Assembly (NCBI RefSeq): GCF_000307855.1
Contig: NZ_AJLR01000116.1
Location: 36,884-100,883, forward strand
Length of the DNA: 64,000 nucleotides
DNA from: Schinkia azotoformans LMG 9581
Lineage (GTDB): Bacteria > Bacillota > Bacilli > Bacillales > Bacillaceae_J
Direction of reading: 5' to 3'
Shown: positions 34,224 through 43,545 of the stretch, in pieces
How the letters are laid out: the number at the start of each line of letters is the position of its first letter
Position numbering within the stretch: the first letter of the stretch is position 1
Program-made: the position numbers and the translations under genes
The notes under the pieces: generated by a model
Database searches by the model: none
Seen by the model: the letters and a program-made list of their open reading frames with translations, nothing else
What the model was told of the DNA's origin: nothing

Positions 34224-36416
34224 CTAAATCTGTTTTAACAAGTATTCACAAACTTGGCTTGAACTTAGTCTTGCTGCTACATAAGGGGACTGAACCCCTC
34301 TGGCTCCTTCAAGTGGAAGTCCCAGCCACAAAACCTTCTCATCAATCATTACAAACGGAAACGGAAAGCGATCGGAAATAATAGTTAATTTTACTCGTTT
34401 TTCTTTATTTAGTAACTGCTTTTTCCATTCTTCCTGTAAGTTGGTTCCCATCGGCAAGGAGATAGTAATCGATGACTTTGCCGATTGCAGGTCCTGAAAA
34501 ACCCCCTCCAATTTTCGTGCATGAATCCACCTTAACTTAGAGTGTTGGTTTCGAATCCATGAACCAATATCTTTTGTTGTAACCCCTTGTTTGTTCCGGA
34601 CCTGATGGTCAACGAGTTGTCGTAGCGTTTTTCCTTGGTAAATGTGCTTTTCGATAAAATTTCTGTTACTGACATGAATAAATTTCCCCTTCGTTCTAGT
34701 AATCGCTACATTAATCAGACGTTCACTGTCCTTGCCGATTAACAGCATACCTACCCGGTCTTGCGGGTCACAGTCTACTGTATCAAATATCATCACATCC
34801 CGTTCACTTCCCTGGAATCGGTGGACAGTGGCCGCAATAATATCCGCGTGGCTGCGCTCTTTCTCATAAATTTCTTCAAGAAGCAGTTCCATAAGATTCG
34901 CTTGGGCTCGGTATGGTGTCACATATCCAATCGATTTAGCTCCACTTGCGTATGCTTCATTCATTAATTGAAAAGACAGCAACAATTGCCAGAGGTTGAA
35001 TCTGGAATTGGTGCTTTTATCATTCATACAATGCAAGCCTGTGAAACTGGTATCCAGCAGGACAGCAGCATGGTCTTTAAAAGGAGTTTGACTTACGATC
35101 TTATTTCTGCTTTTATTGACACTTTCGTGATCTCCAACCAGTGATTGGTAAATGTACCGATTTGTAAATTCAGAAATATCAGGGTGCATCCTCCTCTGTT
35201 CTTTTAGTAAAAAAAGCTGCGGGTGAAGCTTCCCTTCATGCAACCAATCCACCATCCCAGCATGATGGAATACATCCTCTTTTAGCCATTTGGCCACAAA
35301 TATGTCCCTGCTCGAAGCAATCGGAGGCAATTGCTTGAAGTCCCCGCAAATAATAACTCGCTTTCCCAAAGCTCCTGCAAAAGCTGCCTGTGGTACATAG
35401 GCCATACTTGCTTCATCAATGATGACGACGTCATATTCTCGTTCATAAACAGCACTGTCACTAGCCGCTTTTGCCAGTGTCGTTCCAATAATTAACGCAT
35501 CTTTCACTAATTCAACTTCTTTTTCCCTTACTTTTTCCAGAACCCTTGCAATCTTTATCTCTAGTTCTAGCAAGTGATCCGAATCTCGTTTACTGAAGGA
35601 ATGGGCTAAATCCTGCTTTAAGTGGCGCCTATCTTCCATTAGTCTATCTCTATCCTTGGCAAGGAGCGGGTCCTGCTTTTCAATAAGCAGATTTGTGGTA
35701 ATCTCCTGATGGGTAGATAGAGTATCCCCGATGTTTCCACCATAGCGGAGCACATCCCCTTCTTGAAATCTTTTTTTCTTTTTAATAAAATCAGTAAGTT
35801 CACCCATCAATACATCGACAGCTTGATTGCTATGTGACAATATCAACACCTTTTTGTTCTGAATATATTTGTTAGCAGCTGTTCTAGCCAAGGTGTAGGT
35901 TTTCCCGGTACCCGGCGGTCCCCAGACAAATGTGACCGGATTATATTTGGACCGCAAAACTAGTTCATGGACATTACTTTTAATTTTTGCTACAGGATGC
36001 TTAGTTTCCATGGAAGGATTCATCAATCTTTTCACTCTAAGCCGCTTTTGTTTGCTTTTTTTGATTTCATCCAAGCGCTCTATTAATTGCTCCAACAGTT
36101 CCCAAGGGTCATGCAGAAGAAACGCATCCTGAATAAGATCGCCAAAGTTCTGTTCTATTGCCAGAATGACTCCCCTTCCCTCGGAGGAAAGCATTCTGCC
36201 AGTACTTTTCATCGTTCCCCACTCCAATTTTATAGAGGAACCAACTGGTATCTTTAATAAGAAAGCTGTATCAAAATAATAGCTATAAGTGCCGTCATTT
36301 GATAACAGCCTGCCATTTGTCACTGAATATCGGCTTCCGCCAAACTTTTTTAAGTAATTTATCTCTTGATGCAGTGCTTGCTGCCATTCTTTTATATAAG
36401 TTTTGGTTGTTGTCAT
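34224..36416 (-). CDS. AAA/superfamily 1 DNA-RNA helicase (UPF1/DNA2-like)
   Basis: 730 residues. Walker A GPPGTGKTYTLA (near residue 170), DEAS box VVIIDEASMAYVPQAA, motif III GDFKQLPP, LFLLKEQRRMHPDIS, C-terminal VTPYRAQANLM, TVHRFQGSERDVMIFD and NVAITRTKGK. This is the UPF1-like SF1 helicase set. A C-terminal extension of about 100 residues (HARKLEGVFQDLQ...) may be a PLD-like fold without HKD motifs. Start ATG at 36416 behind GAGGGAG; the longer frame to 36584 overlaps a methyltransferase remnant on the other strand and is rejected. Confidence 0.9.
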   Translation of the reverse strand: MTTTKTYIKEWQQALHQEINYLKKFGGSRYSVTNGRLLSNDGTYSYYFDTAFLLKIPVGSSIKLEWGTMKSTGRMLSSEGRGVILAIEQNFGDLIQDAFLLHDPWELLEQLIERLDEIKKSKQKRLRVKRLMNPSMETKHPVAKIKSNVHELVLRSKYNPVTFVWGPPGTGKTYTLARTAANKYIQNKKVLILSHSNQAVDVLMGELTDFIKKKKRFQEGDVLRYGGNIGDTLSTHQEITTNLLIEKQDPLLAKDRDRLMEDRRHLKQDLAHSFSKRDSDHLLELEIKIARVLEKVREKEVELVKDALIIGTTLAKAASDSAVYEREYDVVIIDEASMAYVPQAAFAGALGKRVIICGDFKQLPPIASSRDIFVAKWLKEDVFHHAGMVDWLHEGKLHPQLFLLKEQRRMHPDISEFTNRYIYQSLVGDHESVNKSRNKIVSQTPFKDHAAVLLDTSFTGLHCMNDKSTNSRFNLWQLLLSFQLMNEAYASGAKSIGYVTPYRAQANLMELLLEEIYEKERSHADIIAATVHRFQGSERDVMIFDTVDCDPQDRVGMLLIGKDSERLINVAITRTKGKFIHVSNRNFIEKHIYQGKTLRQLVDHQVRNKQGVTTKDIGSWIRNQHSKLRWIHARKLEGVFQDLQSAKSSITISLPMGTNLQEEWKKQLLNKEKRVKLTIISDRFPFPFVMIDEKVLWLGLPLEGARGVQSPYVAARLSSSQVCEYLLKQI

Positions 36417-36480
36417 TTGCTCCCTCTTATCTTTACTGCTTTCTATATTATTTAAATGTTCTCTCCTATTATAGTATAAT

Positions 36481-36828
36481 AAAGCTGAGCACTTACCCTT
36501 TCCCAATAACCATTTTGATACAATTGTGATAACACTCGTTCTCTGCTCGGTTGATAATATGGAGCGAGTATTACAAGAATGCAAAAGAGTTCTTAAACCA
36601 AACGGAAAATTACTAGTTTTAGAGCATATAAAAATGGAACAGCCATTTTGTGCAGGATTACAGCATCTTTTAACACCAGCTTGGAAACATATTGCTAATG
36701 ACTGCCATCTTAACAGGAATCCAGAGGTTTTAATAGAAGAATGTGGATTTAATATTATCTCAAGTAAAAAATACCTTAAAAATAGTCATCTTTTAAATGA
36801 TTCCTTAACCTCATCAGCAACACTTTGA
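36481..36828 (+). pseudogene. Remnant of a UbiE-type SAM methyltransferase
   Basis: The frame reads KAEHLPFPNNHFDTIVITLV, LCSVDNMERVLQECKRVLKP and NGKLLVLEHIKMEQPF, which is the motif II-III half of class I methyltransferases. The N-terminal SAM-binding motif I is absent and no start codon lies in position. It is wedged between the SF1 helicase start and the convergent ProC-like gene, whose 3' end it overlaps. A truncated leftover. Confidence 0.7.
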
Positions 36829-37454
36829 GCAAAATGACCGAGATCCTTCCTTTGGTAAGACTTAATTACTTCTGGTGTAATCGCTGAAAGAGCACGATTA
36901 ATTAAAGATTGGTCATAATTTTTTAGTTTGAGCTCGTTCTCTAATTCTACTGCCGCTTTTATACCATAATAAGTAGCCAACTTGTTGATTTCATTGACAA
37001 TTTCAGGGTCGCCCTTCCTAACCTCTCCGATTCTGGTAAATAGATCTACGATATCATCAGGAGATTGTTGTTCCGTAATGAAATAACCTTCTCCATTTTT
37101 GAAAAGGTCCACGGAATGCCCTACAAACTTCATACTAACAATTTGTAATTCAGGGAATTCTTTTTGGAGATCTGACGTTTTCAAGGCAGTTGCCATGTTT
37201 ACGAAGGTAACTTGGGAATGATGATTTTGCTTAAGAAAGTCGGCTATCCTAGTTGCAGGCAAAGCCATAATAATCGTATTCGTATTGGGTAACCCTTTTA
37301 TTGATACAGGGGTACCGTTCTTATAATTGGAAATAAAACCTTTTACCTTTTCCTCAGACGGATGAAAAACACCTATTTCTTCATTGGTCTGATCCCACTG
37401 TTTCATTAGGGAGCTACCTAGTCTTCCAATGCCAACCAACGTTATTCTTGTCAT
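36786..37454 (-). CDS. ProC-like NAD(P)-binding protein
   Basis: 222 residues. Rossmann start TRITLVGIGRLGSSLMKQW, then IIMALPATRIADFL, VSMKFVGHSVDLFKNGEGYF and a helical dimerisation domain, the layout of pyrroline-5-carboxylate reductases and related late-competence ComER proteins. True P5C reductase activity is doubtful because the second domain is divergent. Start ATG at 37454 with GGAGC some distance upstream. It begins 5 nt after the stop of the XPD-like helicase, so coupling is likely. Confidence 0.78.
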   Translation of the reverse strand: MTRITLVGIGRLGSSLMKQWDQTNEEIGVFHPSEEKVKGFISNYKNGTPVSIKGLPNTNTIIMALPATRIADFLKQNHHSQVTFVNMATALKTSDLQKEFPELQIVSMKFVGHSVDLFKNGEGYFITEQQSPDDIVDLFTRIGEVRKGDPEIVNEINKLATYYGIKAAVELENELKLKNYDQSLINRALSAITPEVIKSYQRKDLGHFAQSVADEVKESFKR

Positions 37455-37458
37455 AATC

Positions 37459-39729
37459 TCATACACGCTCCTTCCATTCCTCCGGCAATAATTGCTGATA
37501 TTGTTTTTGTAAAAAGCGGTCATCAATAAGGGCGATCGTTCCTCGGTCATTTTCTGAACGGATCAGTCTACCTCCTGCTTGCAGCACCTTATTTATACCG
37601 GGATAGACATATGCATAGTTGTAGCCATTTTTTCCCTGTTTGTCAAAATAATCCTTTATCAAGTTCACTTCAAAACAAAGCTGCGGCAATCCAACTCCCA
37701 AAACCACTACTCCGTTCAAACGGTTGCCTATTAAATCGATCCCCTCGGAAAAGATACCACCAAGGACCGCAAAACCCAACAATGTTTCCCCTTGATTAGG
37801 CTTAAAAGCTTCCAGAAACGCTTCTCTTTCCTCTTCGATCATCCCTGTACTTTGAAGAAGTGTATTGGTTTCCGGGTCCAATTCTTTAAACAGGTCATAG
37901 ACTGTCATCATATACTGATAGGAAGGAAAAAAGATTAAATAATTACCCGGACGTTTTTCAAGCAGTGATTGGACAAACGATACAATGGCAGCCTTTGTGC
38001 GATCACGGTCCCGATAACGGGTTGACAATGGTTTGATGATGACCTCCGTTTGTTCCCTTGAAAATGGTGACGGTAGTGACTGTACATAATCCTCTTTTTG
38101 ACCGCCAAGTATATCCCGATAATACGGCAGTGGAGAAAGTGTCGCTGAGAATAAGATTTTAGCACGATACCCCTTCCCCATCTGCTGAAGAAGCTTAGCT
38201 GGATTGATGCAAAACAATTTGATATATAGATCATTTTTTCCCTGCTCGCCGTAAATGATATAGGAATCATCAAGAAGTTCCGCAATTTTTAAAAAGTTTT
38301 TCACATTGAAATACGCATCCAAAAGGTCTTCAGAGAATTCTGTTTGTAGTCCCCCTTCACATGCTTTTACAAAAGAATAAAGCAGAGTCTTTAAATCAGA
38401 ATCCAATGCATCCAGGACAAATTCACACATTCCTTCTTTCGACTTTTTCAAAGCAATGAACCAGGCATTGATTTGCTTAGCAAACTCAGAAACTAGGCTC
38501 CCTTTTTCCTTATAATCCTTTTTTAATTGAAGAAAAGTCCTTTTATTTAAAGAGGCGGAAAACATGTCCCGACCACGGTCAACCAAATTATGTGCCTCAT
38601 CAATTAATAAAGCTGTATTCTTCTTTTTCTCTCCGAGTAAGCGTTTTAATGATACCCTTGGGTCAAAAATATAATTGTAGTCACAAATGACAGCATCCAC
38701 TTCATAGGCAAGGTCAATCGAGAATTCAAATGGACAAACCCTATGCTTATGCGAATATTTCTCCAACACTTCACGGGTAATCGCTTTTTCATGGCTTAGA
38801 ATATCTAGAATGGATTGATTAATCCTGTCGTAATACCCATTGGCGTACTCACAATAATCCTTTTGGCAAATCGTTTTATCCTTAAAGCAAACCTTATCTT
38901 TGGCCGTGATTGTAATACTTTTAAGATCTAATCCGCTGGATTGCATCCGGTTAACCGCATCCTCTGCCGCTGTCCGGGTAATCGTTTTTGCGGTAAGGTA
39001 AAAAATACGATTGAGGTGGCCCTCTCCGATTGCCTTAACGGCTGGAAACAGAGTAGATATTGTTTTACCGATACCAGTTGGAGCTTTTGTAAACAGGCTT
39101 TTTTCATCCAGGATCGTCTTATAGACCGCTCCCGCTAATTTCCGCTGACCCGGTCGGTAGCTATCAAACGGGAAATCTAAGGCTTTAATACTTTCATTCC
39201 TGCTGGTGCGATGCTTTTGCTGAAGACCAGCATATGGTGTGAAGCCTTCCACCATTTGATGAGCAAAATGCTCTAATTCGGAAAAAGTGAAGTTCTTTTT
39301 ATAGATTATGCATTCTTCCGATTCAACATGGACATAGGTAAGTTGAGCAGCAATCTCCGTTAACCTCTGGTCCTTCGAATATATATACGCATACATTTTC
39401 GCTTGTGCCCAGTGAACTGGGTACCCTTCCTCAGGTAGTTGGCTGGGCGGGAGAGAATAAGACTTAATTTCGTCCACAATTACTTCATCATCATGAAACA
39501 AAAGCCCATCACATCGACCATCAATGATAAAGGTAAGACCGTTATAAGGTATTTCCGTATGCAAATAAACTTCGGCCCGATCCGTTTCTCGATAGGTTTT
39601 TTGGATTTTTTGGTGAATCCTTGTCCCTTCTAGTAAAGTAGGCTGGGAGAGAAAACGCGAATCGATACTACCGCCCCGGTATACATATTCAACAAGACCA
39701 CGCACAGATATATGAACATCATTTAACAT
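37459..39729 (-). CDS. XPD/DinG-like DNA helicase fused to a RecB/Cas4-like nuclease domain
   Basis: 756 residues. The N-terminal 180 residues carry GRCDGLLF, DEIKSY and HWAQAKMYAYIY, i.e. the D, ExK and QxxxY motifs of PD-(D/E)XK nucleases. The helicase follows: FTKAPTGIGKTISTLFP (Walker A), four Cys in CFKDKTICQKDYCEY and VCPFE (XPD-type 4Fe-4S cluster), LLIDEAHNLVDRG, and C-terminal GGIFSEGIDLIGN and QAGGRLIRSENDRG. Probably a repair enzyme. Start ATG at 39729 with weak RBS. Confidence 0.88.
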   Translation of the reverse strand: MLNDVHISVRGLVEYVYRGGSIDSRFLSQPTLLEGTRIHQKIQKTYRETDRAEVYLHTEIPYNGLTFIIDGRCDGLLFHDDEVIVDEIKSYSLPPSQLPEEGYPVHWAQAKMYAYIYSKDQRLTEIAAQLTYVHVESEECIIYKKNFTFSELEHFAHQMVEGFTPYAGLQQKHRTSRNESIKALDFPFDSYRPGQRKLAGAVYKTILDEKSLFTKAPTGIGKTISTLFPAVKAIGEGHLNRIFYLTAKTITRTAAEDAVNRMQSSGLDLKSITITAKDKVCFKDKTICQKDYCEYANGYYDRINQSILDILSHEKAITREVLEKYSHKHRVCPFEFSIDLAYEVDAVICDYNYIFDPRVSLKRLLGEKKKNTALLIDEAHNLVDRGRDMFSASLNKRTFLQLKKDYKEKGSLVSEFAKQINAWFIALKKSKEGMCEFVLDALDSDLKTLLYSFVKACEGGLQTEFSEDLLDAYFNVKNFLKIAELLDDSYIIYGEQGKNDLYIKLFCINPAKLLQQMGKGYRAKILFSATLSPLPYYRDILGGQKEDYVQSLPSPFSREQTEVIIKPLSTRYRDRDRTKAAIVSFVQSLLEKRPGNYLIFFPSYQYMMTVYDLFKELDPETNTLLQSTGMIEEEREAFLEAFKPNQGETLLGFAVLGGIFSEGIDLIGNRLNGVVVLGVGLPQLCFEVNLIKDYFDKQGKNGYNYAYVYPGINKVLQAGGRLIRSENDRGTIALIDDRFLQKQYQQLLPEEWKERV

Positions 39730-39826
39730 TAAATCACCAACTAGTTTGAAAATAAGAATATATGTTTCATCATATAAAAATAGTATACCAGAAATGGCAT
39801 TAGGACAGAGCATAATATCTATTCAT

Positions 39827-39863
39827 AAAAAATAAGCCAAAGATACCCTTGGCTTATTTTTTC
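39827..39863. terminator. Terminator between helicase and small gene
   Basis: AAAAATAAGCCAA / TTGGCTTATTTTT stem with A and T runs on both sides; on the minus strand it terminates the 94-residue gene upstream of the helicase operon. Confidence 0.9.
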
Positions 39864-39867
39864 TAGA

Positions 39868-40152
39868 TTATTTGAAAATCTCTTTATGTTCTTGCTTTAT
39901 AGTCTGAAGTGTATCCTCAATCGACATCTTCTCTTGATTAAGTTTGAAACTTCGAAGACTTCGTACGGAATCAGATTTACTATTAGCATAAAAAATATGT
40001 ATAAGTTCCTCTGTTCCAGCATTCCATTCTTCTATATATTTATCCTTAATAAAGGCCTTAACTTTTTCGAATTTTTCATAAACCACAAAATAGTTCATTT
40101 TTGTTTCATTTACAAAATATTGTTTCGTATTAACTAAATTTTGAATAACCAT
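39868..40152 (-). CDS. Small protein of unknown function
   Basis: 94 residues, mixed alpha/beta, charged; contains MNYFVVYEKFEKVKAFIKDK and a lysine/glutamate C-terminus. No known motif. Start ATG behind GAGGAGTTATTAAA-like RBS; the internal MNYFVVYEK could be an alternative start. Confidence 0.65.
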   Translation of the reverse strand: MVIQNLVNTKQYFVNETKMNYFVVYEKFEKVKAFIKDKYIEEWNAGTEELIHIFYANSKSDSVRSLRSFKLNQEKMSIEDTLQTIKQEHKEIFK

Positions 40153-40485
40153 TTTAATAACTCCTCATTATGAATTATTTTAGATAATAAATTAAAATGC
40201 CAAAGTGATTACGTATGATTTCTACAGATATGTATTTTCCGTCGACCTCTATATCAACCTCCTATTCATATATTCTAGTAAAGTTTATTTTTTGTAGAAT
40301 TCTTATAAAATATCAATATGGTTAATTAAACCATAGGGCAATAGGAAATACAATAAAATACGTGCGTCAATAACAGACAAAACCTGTCGGGATTTTTCGA
40401 CGTGTAATAACTTTTACCTTTTTGTTACCTTTATTTATTAAGATATATTATGATGTGAGTACTAGAAACTATTGGAGGAAACAAC

Positions 40486-40860
40486 ATGAAATTATTTGCA
40501 TCCGAACATTTCTCTGATAAAAAATTTTGGCAAAAGTTAAAGGTTTTTGCTAAAAAAGCTGGTTCATCTGTTGTGTATATTGTATTGCTACTATACTTCA
40601 CACTTCAAAAACCAGAGGTTCCAGTAAAGGCAAAGGCAACGATTATTGGAGCATTAGGGTATTTCATTCTTCCAATCGACTTAATTCCAGATGCTCTGAT
40701 AGGAGTAGGGTATACCGATGATTTGAGTGCAGTTGGATTGGCATTAGTGCAAGTGGCAATATATATTGATGAGGATATTAAAAATAAAGCAAAAGCAAAA
40801 TTACAAGAATGGTTTGGAGAAAGTGCAGATACATCCAAAATTGACTCAAAAATTGATTGA
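40486..40860 (+). CDS. YkvA/DUF1232 family membrane protein
   Basis: 124 residues. The DUF1232 core is visible as IIGALGYFILPIDLIPDALI then GVGYTDDLSAVGLAL, a short double-helix motif around PxDLIPD shared by YkvA proteins and eukaryotic RNF170-type proteins. Function unknown. Start ATG after TTGGAGGAAAC. Confidence 0.88.
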   Translation: MKLFASEHFSDKKFWQKLKVFAKKAGSSVVYIVLLLYFTLQKPEVPVKAKATIIGALGYFILPIDLIPDALIGVGYTDDLSAVGLALVQVAIYIDEDIKNKAKAKLQEWFGESADTSKIDSKID

Positions 40861-40882
40861 TGGGGTTTTCCCCTGACAAAAT

Positions 40883-40911
40883 AATGTCGAAGTGCCGGGC
40901 ACTTCGACATT
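40883..40911. terminator. Near-perfect palindrome after the ykvA-like gene
   Basis: AATGTCGAAGTGCC / GGCACTTCGACATT, 14-bp arms with essentially no spacer (about 12 usable pairs), followed on the plus strand by TAAGC. Terminator for the ykvA-like gene or a member of the dispersed palindromes. Confidence 0.65.
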
Positions 40912-40947
40912 TAAGCTTCAAGTTTAACCATAAAAATTTTATGTAAA

Positions 40948-41235
40948 CTAGTTTTTACTTTCTAATACATAACCATATTTTTTATTGATCTTTTGGCTTA
41001 CTTTATCTAAGAATTTATCAACGGGAAGCTTTTCAACATCTTTAGTATACCAAGCAAGCTTTGCATCTTTATCAAGCCCATCATATTTTACTTTTAATAC
41101 CGAATATGTATTGGTTTCAAGGATATAATCAAAGTGTGTATATAATTCTTTTCCTTCAGGACACTCAAGAATTACCTTGTAAACGGGATTCTTTCCTTCT
41201 TTGTTGAATTTTACTTTTCTAATTTTAGTATTCAT
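40948..41235 (-). CDS. Small protein of unknown function
   Basis: 95 residues: MNTKIRKVKFNKEGKNPVYK, then a beta-rich stretch and a lysine-rich C-terminus ending KYGYVLESKN. Not recognised. Start ATG at 41235 behind TAGGAGG; the frame is open eight codons further without RBS. Confidence 0.65.
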   Translation of the reverse strand: MNTKIRKVKFNKEGKNPVYKVILECPEGKELYTHFDYILETNTYSVLKVKYDGLDKDAKLAWYTKDVEKLPVDKFLDKVSQKINKKYGYVLESKN

Positions 41236-41275
41236 TATAATAATCCTCCTATTAAACATCTGTTGACCATAAGCT

Positions 41276-41322
41276 AAAGAGGATGCACGATAAGGAATTA
41301 TATTGGTGCATCCTCTTTTTTA
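41276..41322 (-). terminator. Hairpin downstream of tenA
   Basis: AAAGAGGATGCA / TGCATCCTCTTT stem, 12 bp. T-run is clearer on the plus strand (TTTTTTA); on the minus strand it lies 135 nt after tenA. Confidence 0.65.
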
Positions 41323-41456
41323 CTGCATTATAACTATTCTATTTTTTCTTAAAAATTCTTATTTCTATACTAAGCATAACGTACCTAGGCGCTTCTTTCA
41401 ATGATTAACCCTAGACAATCTGTAGTATTCTTACTATGTTCCCTATTATTCCCATT

Positions 41457-42167
41457 TCACATCGGTTTTATAAGCCTGCTTTGTGTATATAGTTTAACGG
41501 GCCATTCCTCTTGTTTCTCCGCCATATCCCAAAACATATATTCGAAGTAGCTTGTTTTAACTACAATCTCCTCCAGTTTAGCTAATTCTCGTTCTGGTTT
41601 TCCCTCCGCCATTTCGTTTATCAGATTCATACAATCCTCAGCTAATTCAGTAAATTCATCGGATGAATACATTTTTACCCATTCACCATAGAATTCATGA
41701 TCGATTGCTCCCGGCCATGATGCTAGTTCTTTACCGATAAAGCTATAACTCCAAGCGCATGCAAGGACAGATGCGACTACATTTTCAATTCCTCCAAGTT
41801 GTGCTATGTTTAGCATGTAGCTTGTATAAGCTGTTGTTGTAGCGCCTGCCTCTGTTGCTTCCAGCTCATCATGAGAAATTCCGAATCGAGCGGCATATTG
41901 ACGATGAAGTTCCATTTCCATATCCAACGTGCCATGAAGAAGTTTCGCGAATTTAGTCATCGTTTTTAAGTCCTGTGCTTTAGCACTTCCCAAAGCAAAA
42001 AGTCGACAATATTCAATTAAGTAAACATAGTCCTGCTTCATATAATGCTTGAATTTATCCTTCTCTAACCAGCCCTCTCCAAGCCCTTTCACAAAAGGAT
42101 GCTCCAAATATGACTTCCAAATCGGCTCTATTCGGTTCCATAATCGATCCGTAAATAAGTTCGTCAA
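41457..42167 (-). CDS. tenA: Aminopyrimidine aminohydrolase (thiaminase II)
   Basis: 236 residues of the TenA family: helical bundle with HPFVKGLGEGWLEKDKF, KHYMKQDYVYLIEYCRLFAL, a catalytic Cys in LACAWSY (about residue 138) and YFEYMFWDMA at the end. It hydrolyses aminomethyl-pyrimidine thiamin breakdown products to HMP for salvage into thiamin. A TPP riboswitch precedes it. Start TTG with AGGGGA 6-7 nt upstream. Confidence 0.95.
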   Translation of the reverse strand: MTNLFTDRLWNRIEPIWKSYLEHPFVKGLGEGWLEKDKFKHYMKQDYVYLIEYCRLFALGSAKAQDLKTMTKFAKLLHGTLDMEMELHRQYAARFGISHDELEATEAGATTTAYTSYMLNIAQLGGIENVVASVLACAWSYSFIGKELASWPGAIDHEFYGEWVKMYSSDEFTELAEDCMNLINEMAEGKPERELAKLEEIVVKTSYFEYMFWDMAEKQEEWPVKLYTQSRLIKPM

Positions 42168-42261
42168 AATATTATCCCCTTTCTATTTAAGACAGTTTCC
42201 GATATAACATTACTAAAATATTTGATGGAATGTTCTCACCTCTTTAACATTGGGAGCGATA

Positions 42262-42300
42262 AAATACAAAAACCCATCACTAGTTTAATAGAGATGGGTT
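42262..42300 (-). terminator. Riboswitch-linked terminator before tenA
   Basis: On the minus strand AACCCATC / GATGGGTT with a TATTAAACTAGT-type loop, followed by TTTTTGTATTTTA. Positioned between the TPP aptamer and the tenA RBS, it is the expected expression platform. Confidence 0.88.
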
Positions 42301-42339
42301 AGGTAAACAGACATAATAGTCCACATAAAATGCCAGTTC

Positions 42340-42424
42340 CAGTTCCACTTCCCTACGCTAGTGTTACCTAGATCAGGTTCAAAGGGTCGATCATATCTCT
42401 CTCAGCATTTTCATGCTCCCCTAG
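42340..42424 (-). ncRNA. TPP riboswitch (THI element)
   Basis: The minus strand shows the conserved aptamer blocks: GGGGAGC, GCTGAGAGAG, CGACCCTTTGAACCTGATCT, then GGTAACACTAGCGTAGGGAA. With TPP bound, transcription should stop at the hairpin at 42262-42300, shutting off tenA. Confidence 0.95.
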
Positions 42425-42565
42425 TCGAATTATTAATTATTTGATTTCTATATATTAGTATAGGCATAGTTTACGAGAAATAGCAATTTATAGGAATCAC
42501 TTATCATTTATTCACATTGTTTCCCATTTTTCACACCTAACTCGATTCTTGGAAATCATTTTTCG

Positions 42566-42660
42566 CTTTCATGCAGATAATTTCAAATTATCTTGCATCA
42601 AACGAGGCTTGAACTCCATTTGGTGCGGATAAAAGCAAATTATCCGTCATCGAACGGCCC
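42566..42660. repeat. Two tandem imperfect palindromic units
   Basis: Unit 42566-42608 (ATGCAGATAAT..CAAATTATCTTGCATC..ACG) and unit 42620-42657 (GGTGCGGATAA..CAAATTATCCGTCATC..ACG) align over about 40 nt. Each folds on its own: AGATAATTT/AAATTATCT and GGATAA/TTATCC. Confidence 0.65.
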
Positions 42661-42705
42661 TAGTTTCAGAAACCATTCACTCAGATCGATTCTCACTATC
42701 TGCCG

Positions 42706-43545
42706 TTAAAACTTCCTTCCGCCACCACCGGATCGACCGCCACCAGAACCAAAAGAGGATCCCGAACTTCCACCGCTGCCTGTATTCCTTTGTATTTTTT
42801 GTTGGGTCACCATTGTACGAACGTATTGATCTTCCGTATTCGTAACAACAAAGGAGTTATTTTCTAAATATGTTCTTGCATTGACTGTTGAGCGGCCACG
42901 ATTATTCATAGCCATAATACCAACTGTAACAGCACCTAGCCCAATGGATATAAGTAAATAAAGGGTGAGTTCTTTTATCAACTCCGAATCACTTGTTGTA
43001 TGAACAGTTTCAACCGTTGTGCTAGGAATTTGGCTTGTTGATGGCCCGTTTCCCGCACTAATAGGTAGTCCCTCATGCATTACTTTTTCCACTTCATCTA
43101 AAAAAACATCCGCACTTTCACTATATTTTCCTTCACCCAAATATGGATAAAACTCATCAAGCGTTGCTTCAATTGTCGCATCTGGAAAATAATCCACGAT
43201 TCGGTCTCTTGTAAAAATATAAACTTCACGGCTATCCATATTAAGAAGATACAAAATACCGTCAGACGTTCCCGCAAATCCAAAACCATGTTCCTTGTAG
43301 AAATCATCTGCAAATTGTCTTGATGATTTTCCTTCATCATCATTGATTGTAACAATGATAATATCCATCTCTAATTGCTCACTAAGCAAGGTTGCCTTTT
43401 CTTGCAGCTGTTCTTTTTGAATATCGGTGAACAAACTAGCAAAATCGTAAACTTTGTTTTCCGATGCGAATACACCGATACCTAAAGTTAAAATCATTAA
43501 CATGATAACCGGTATCATAAAAAGTGACCTTTTACAAATCACCAT
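42706..43545 (-). CDS. ydjH: TPM-domain protein (YdjH-like)
   Basis: 279 residues. N-terminal signal/anchor helix, TPM domain (about residues 25-165: VYDFASLFTDIQKEQLQ, IIIVTINDDEGKSSRQFADD, GILYLLNMDSREVYIFT), a second transmembrane helix near residue 210 and a glycine/serine-rich tail ending GGGRSGGGGRKF. In B. subtilis YdjH with YdjG forms a membrane anchor in the pspA-ydjGHI system. Start ATG behind GGGGGG, 7 nt inside the end of the zinc-ribbon gene. Confidence 0.78.
   Translation of the reverse strand: MVICKRSLFMIPVIMLMILTLGIGVFASENKVYDFASLFTDIQKEQLQEKATLLSEQLEMDIIIVTINDDEGKSSRQFADDFYKEHGFGFAGTSDGILYLLNMDSREVYIFTRDRIVDYFPDATIEATLDEFYPYLGEGKYSESADVFLDEVEKVMHEGLPISAGNGPSTSQIPSTTVETVHTTSDSELIKELTLYLLISIGLGAVTVGIMAMNNRGRSTVNARTYLENNSFVVTNTEDQYVRTMVTQQKIQRNTGSGGSSGSSFGSGGGRSGGGGRKF

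Noticed and set aside
36417..36584. N-terminal extension of the SF1 helicase
   Set aside because: A good RBS-ATG at 36416 exists and the extension is antisense to a methyltransferase remnant.
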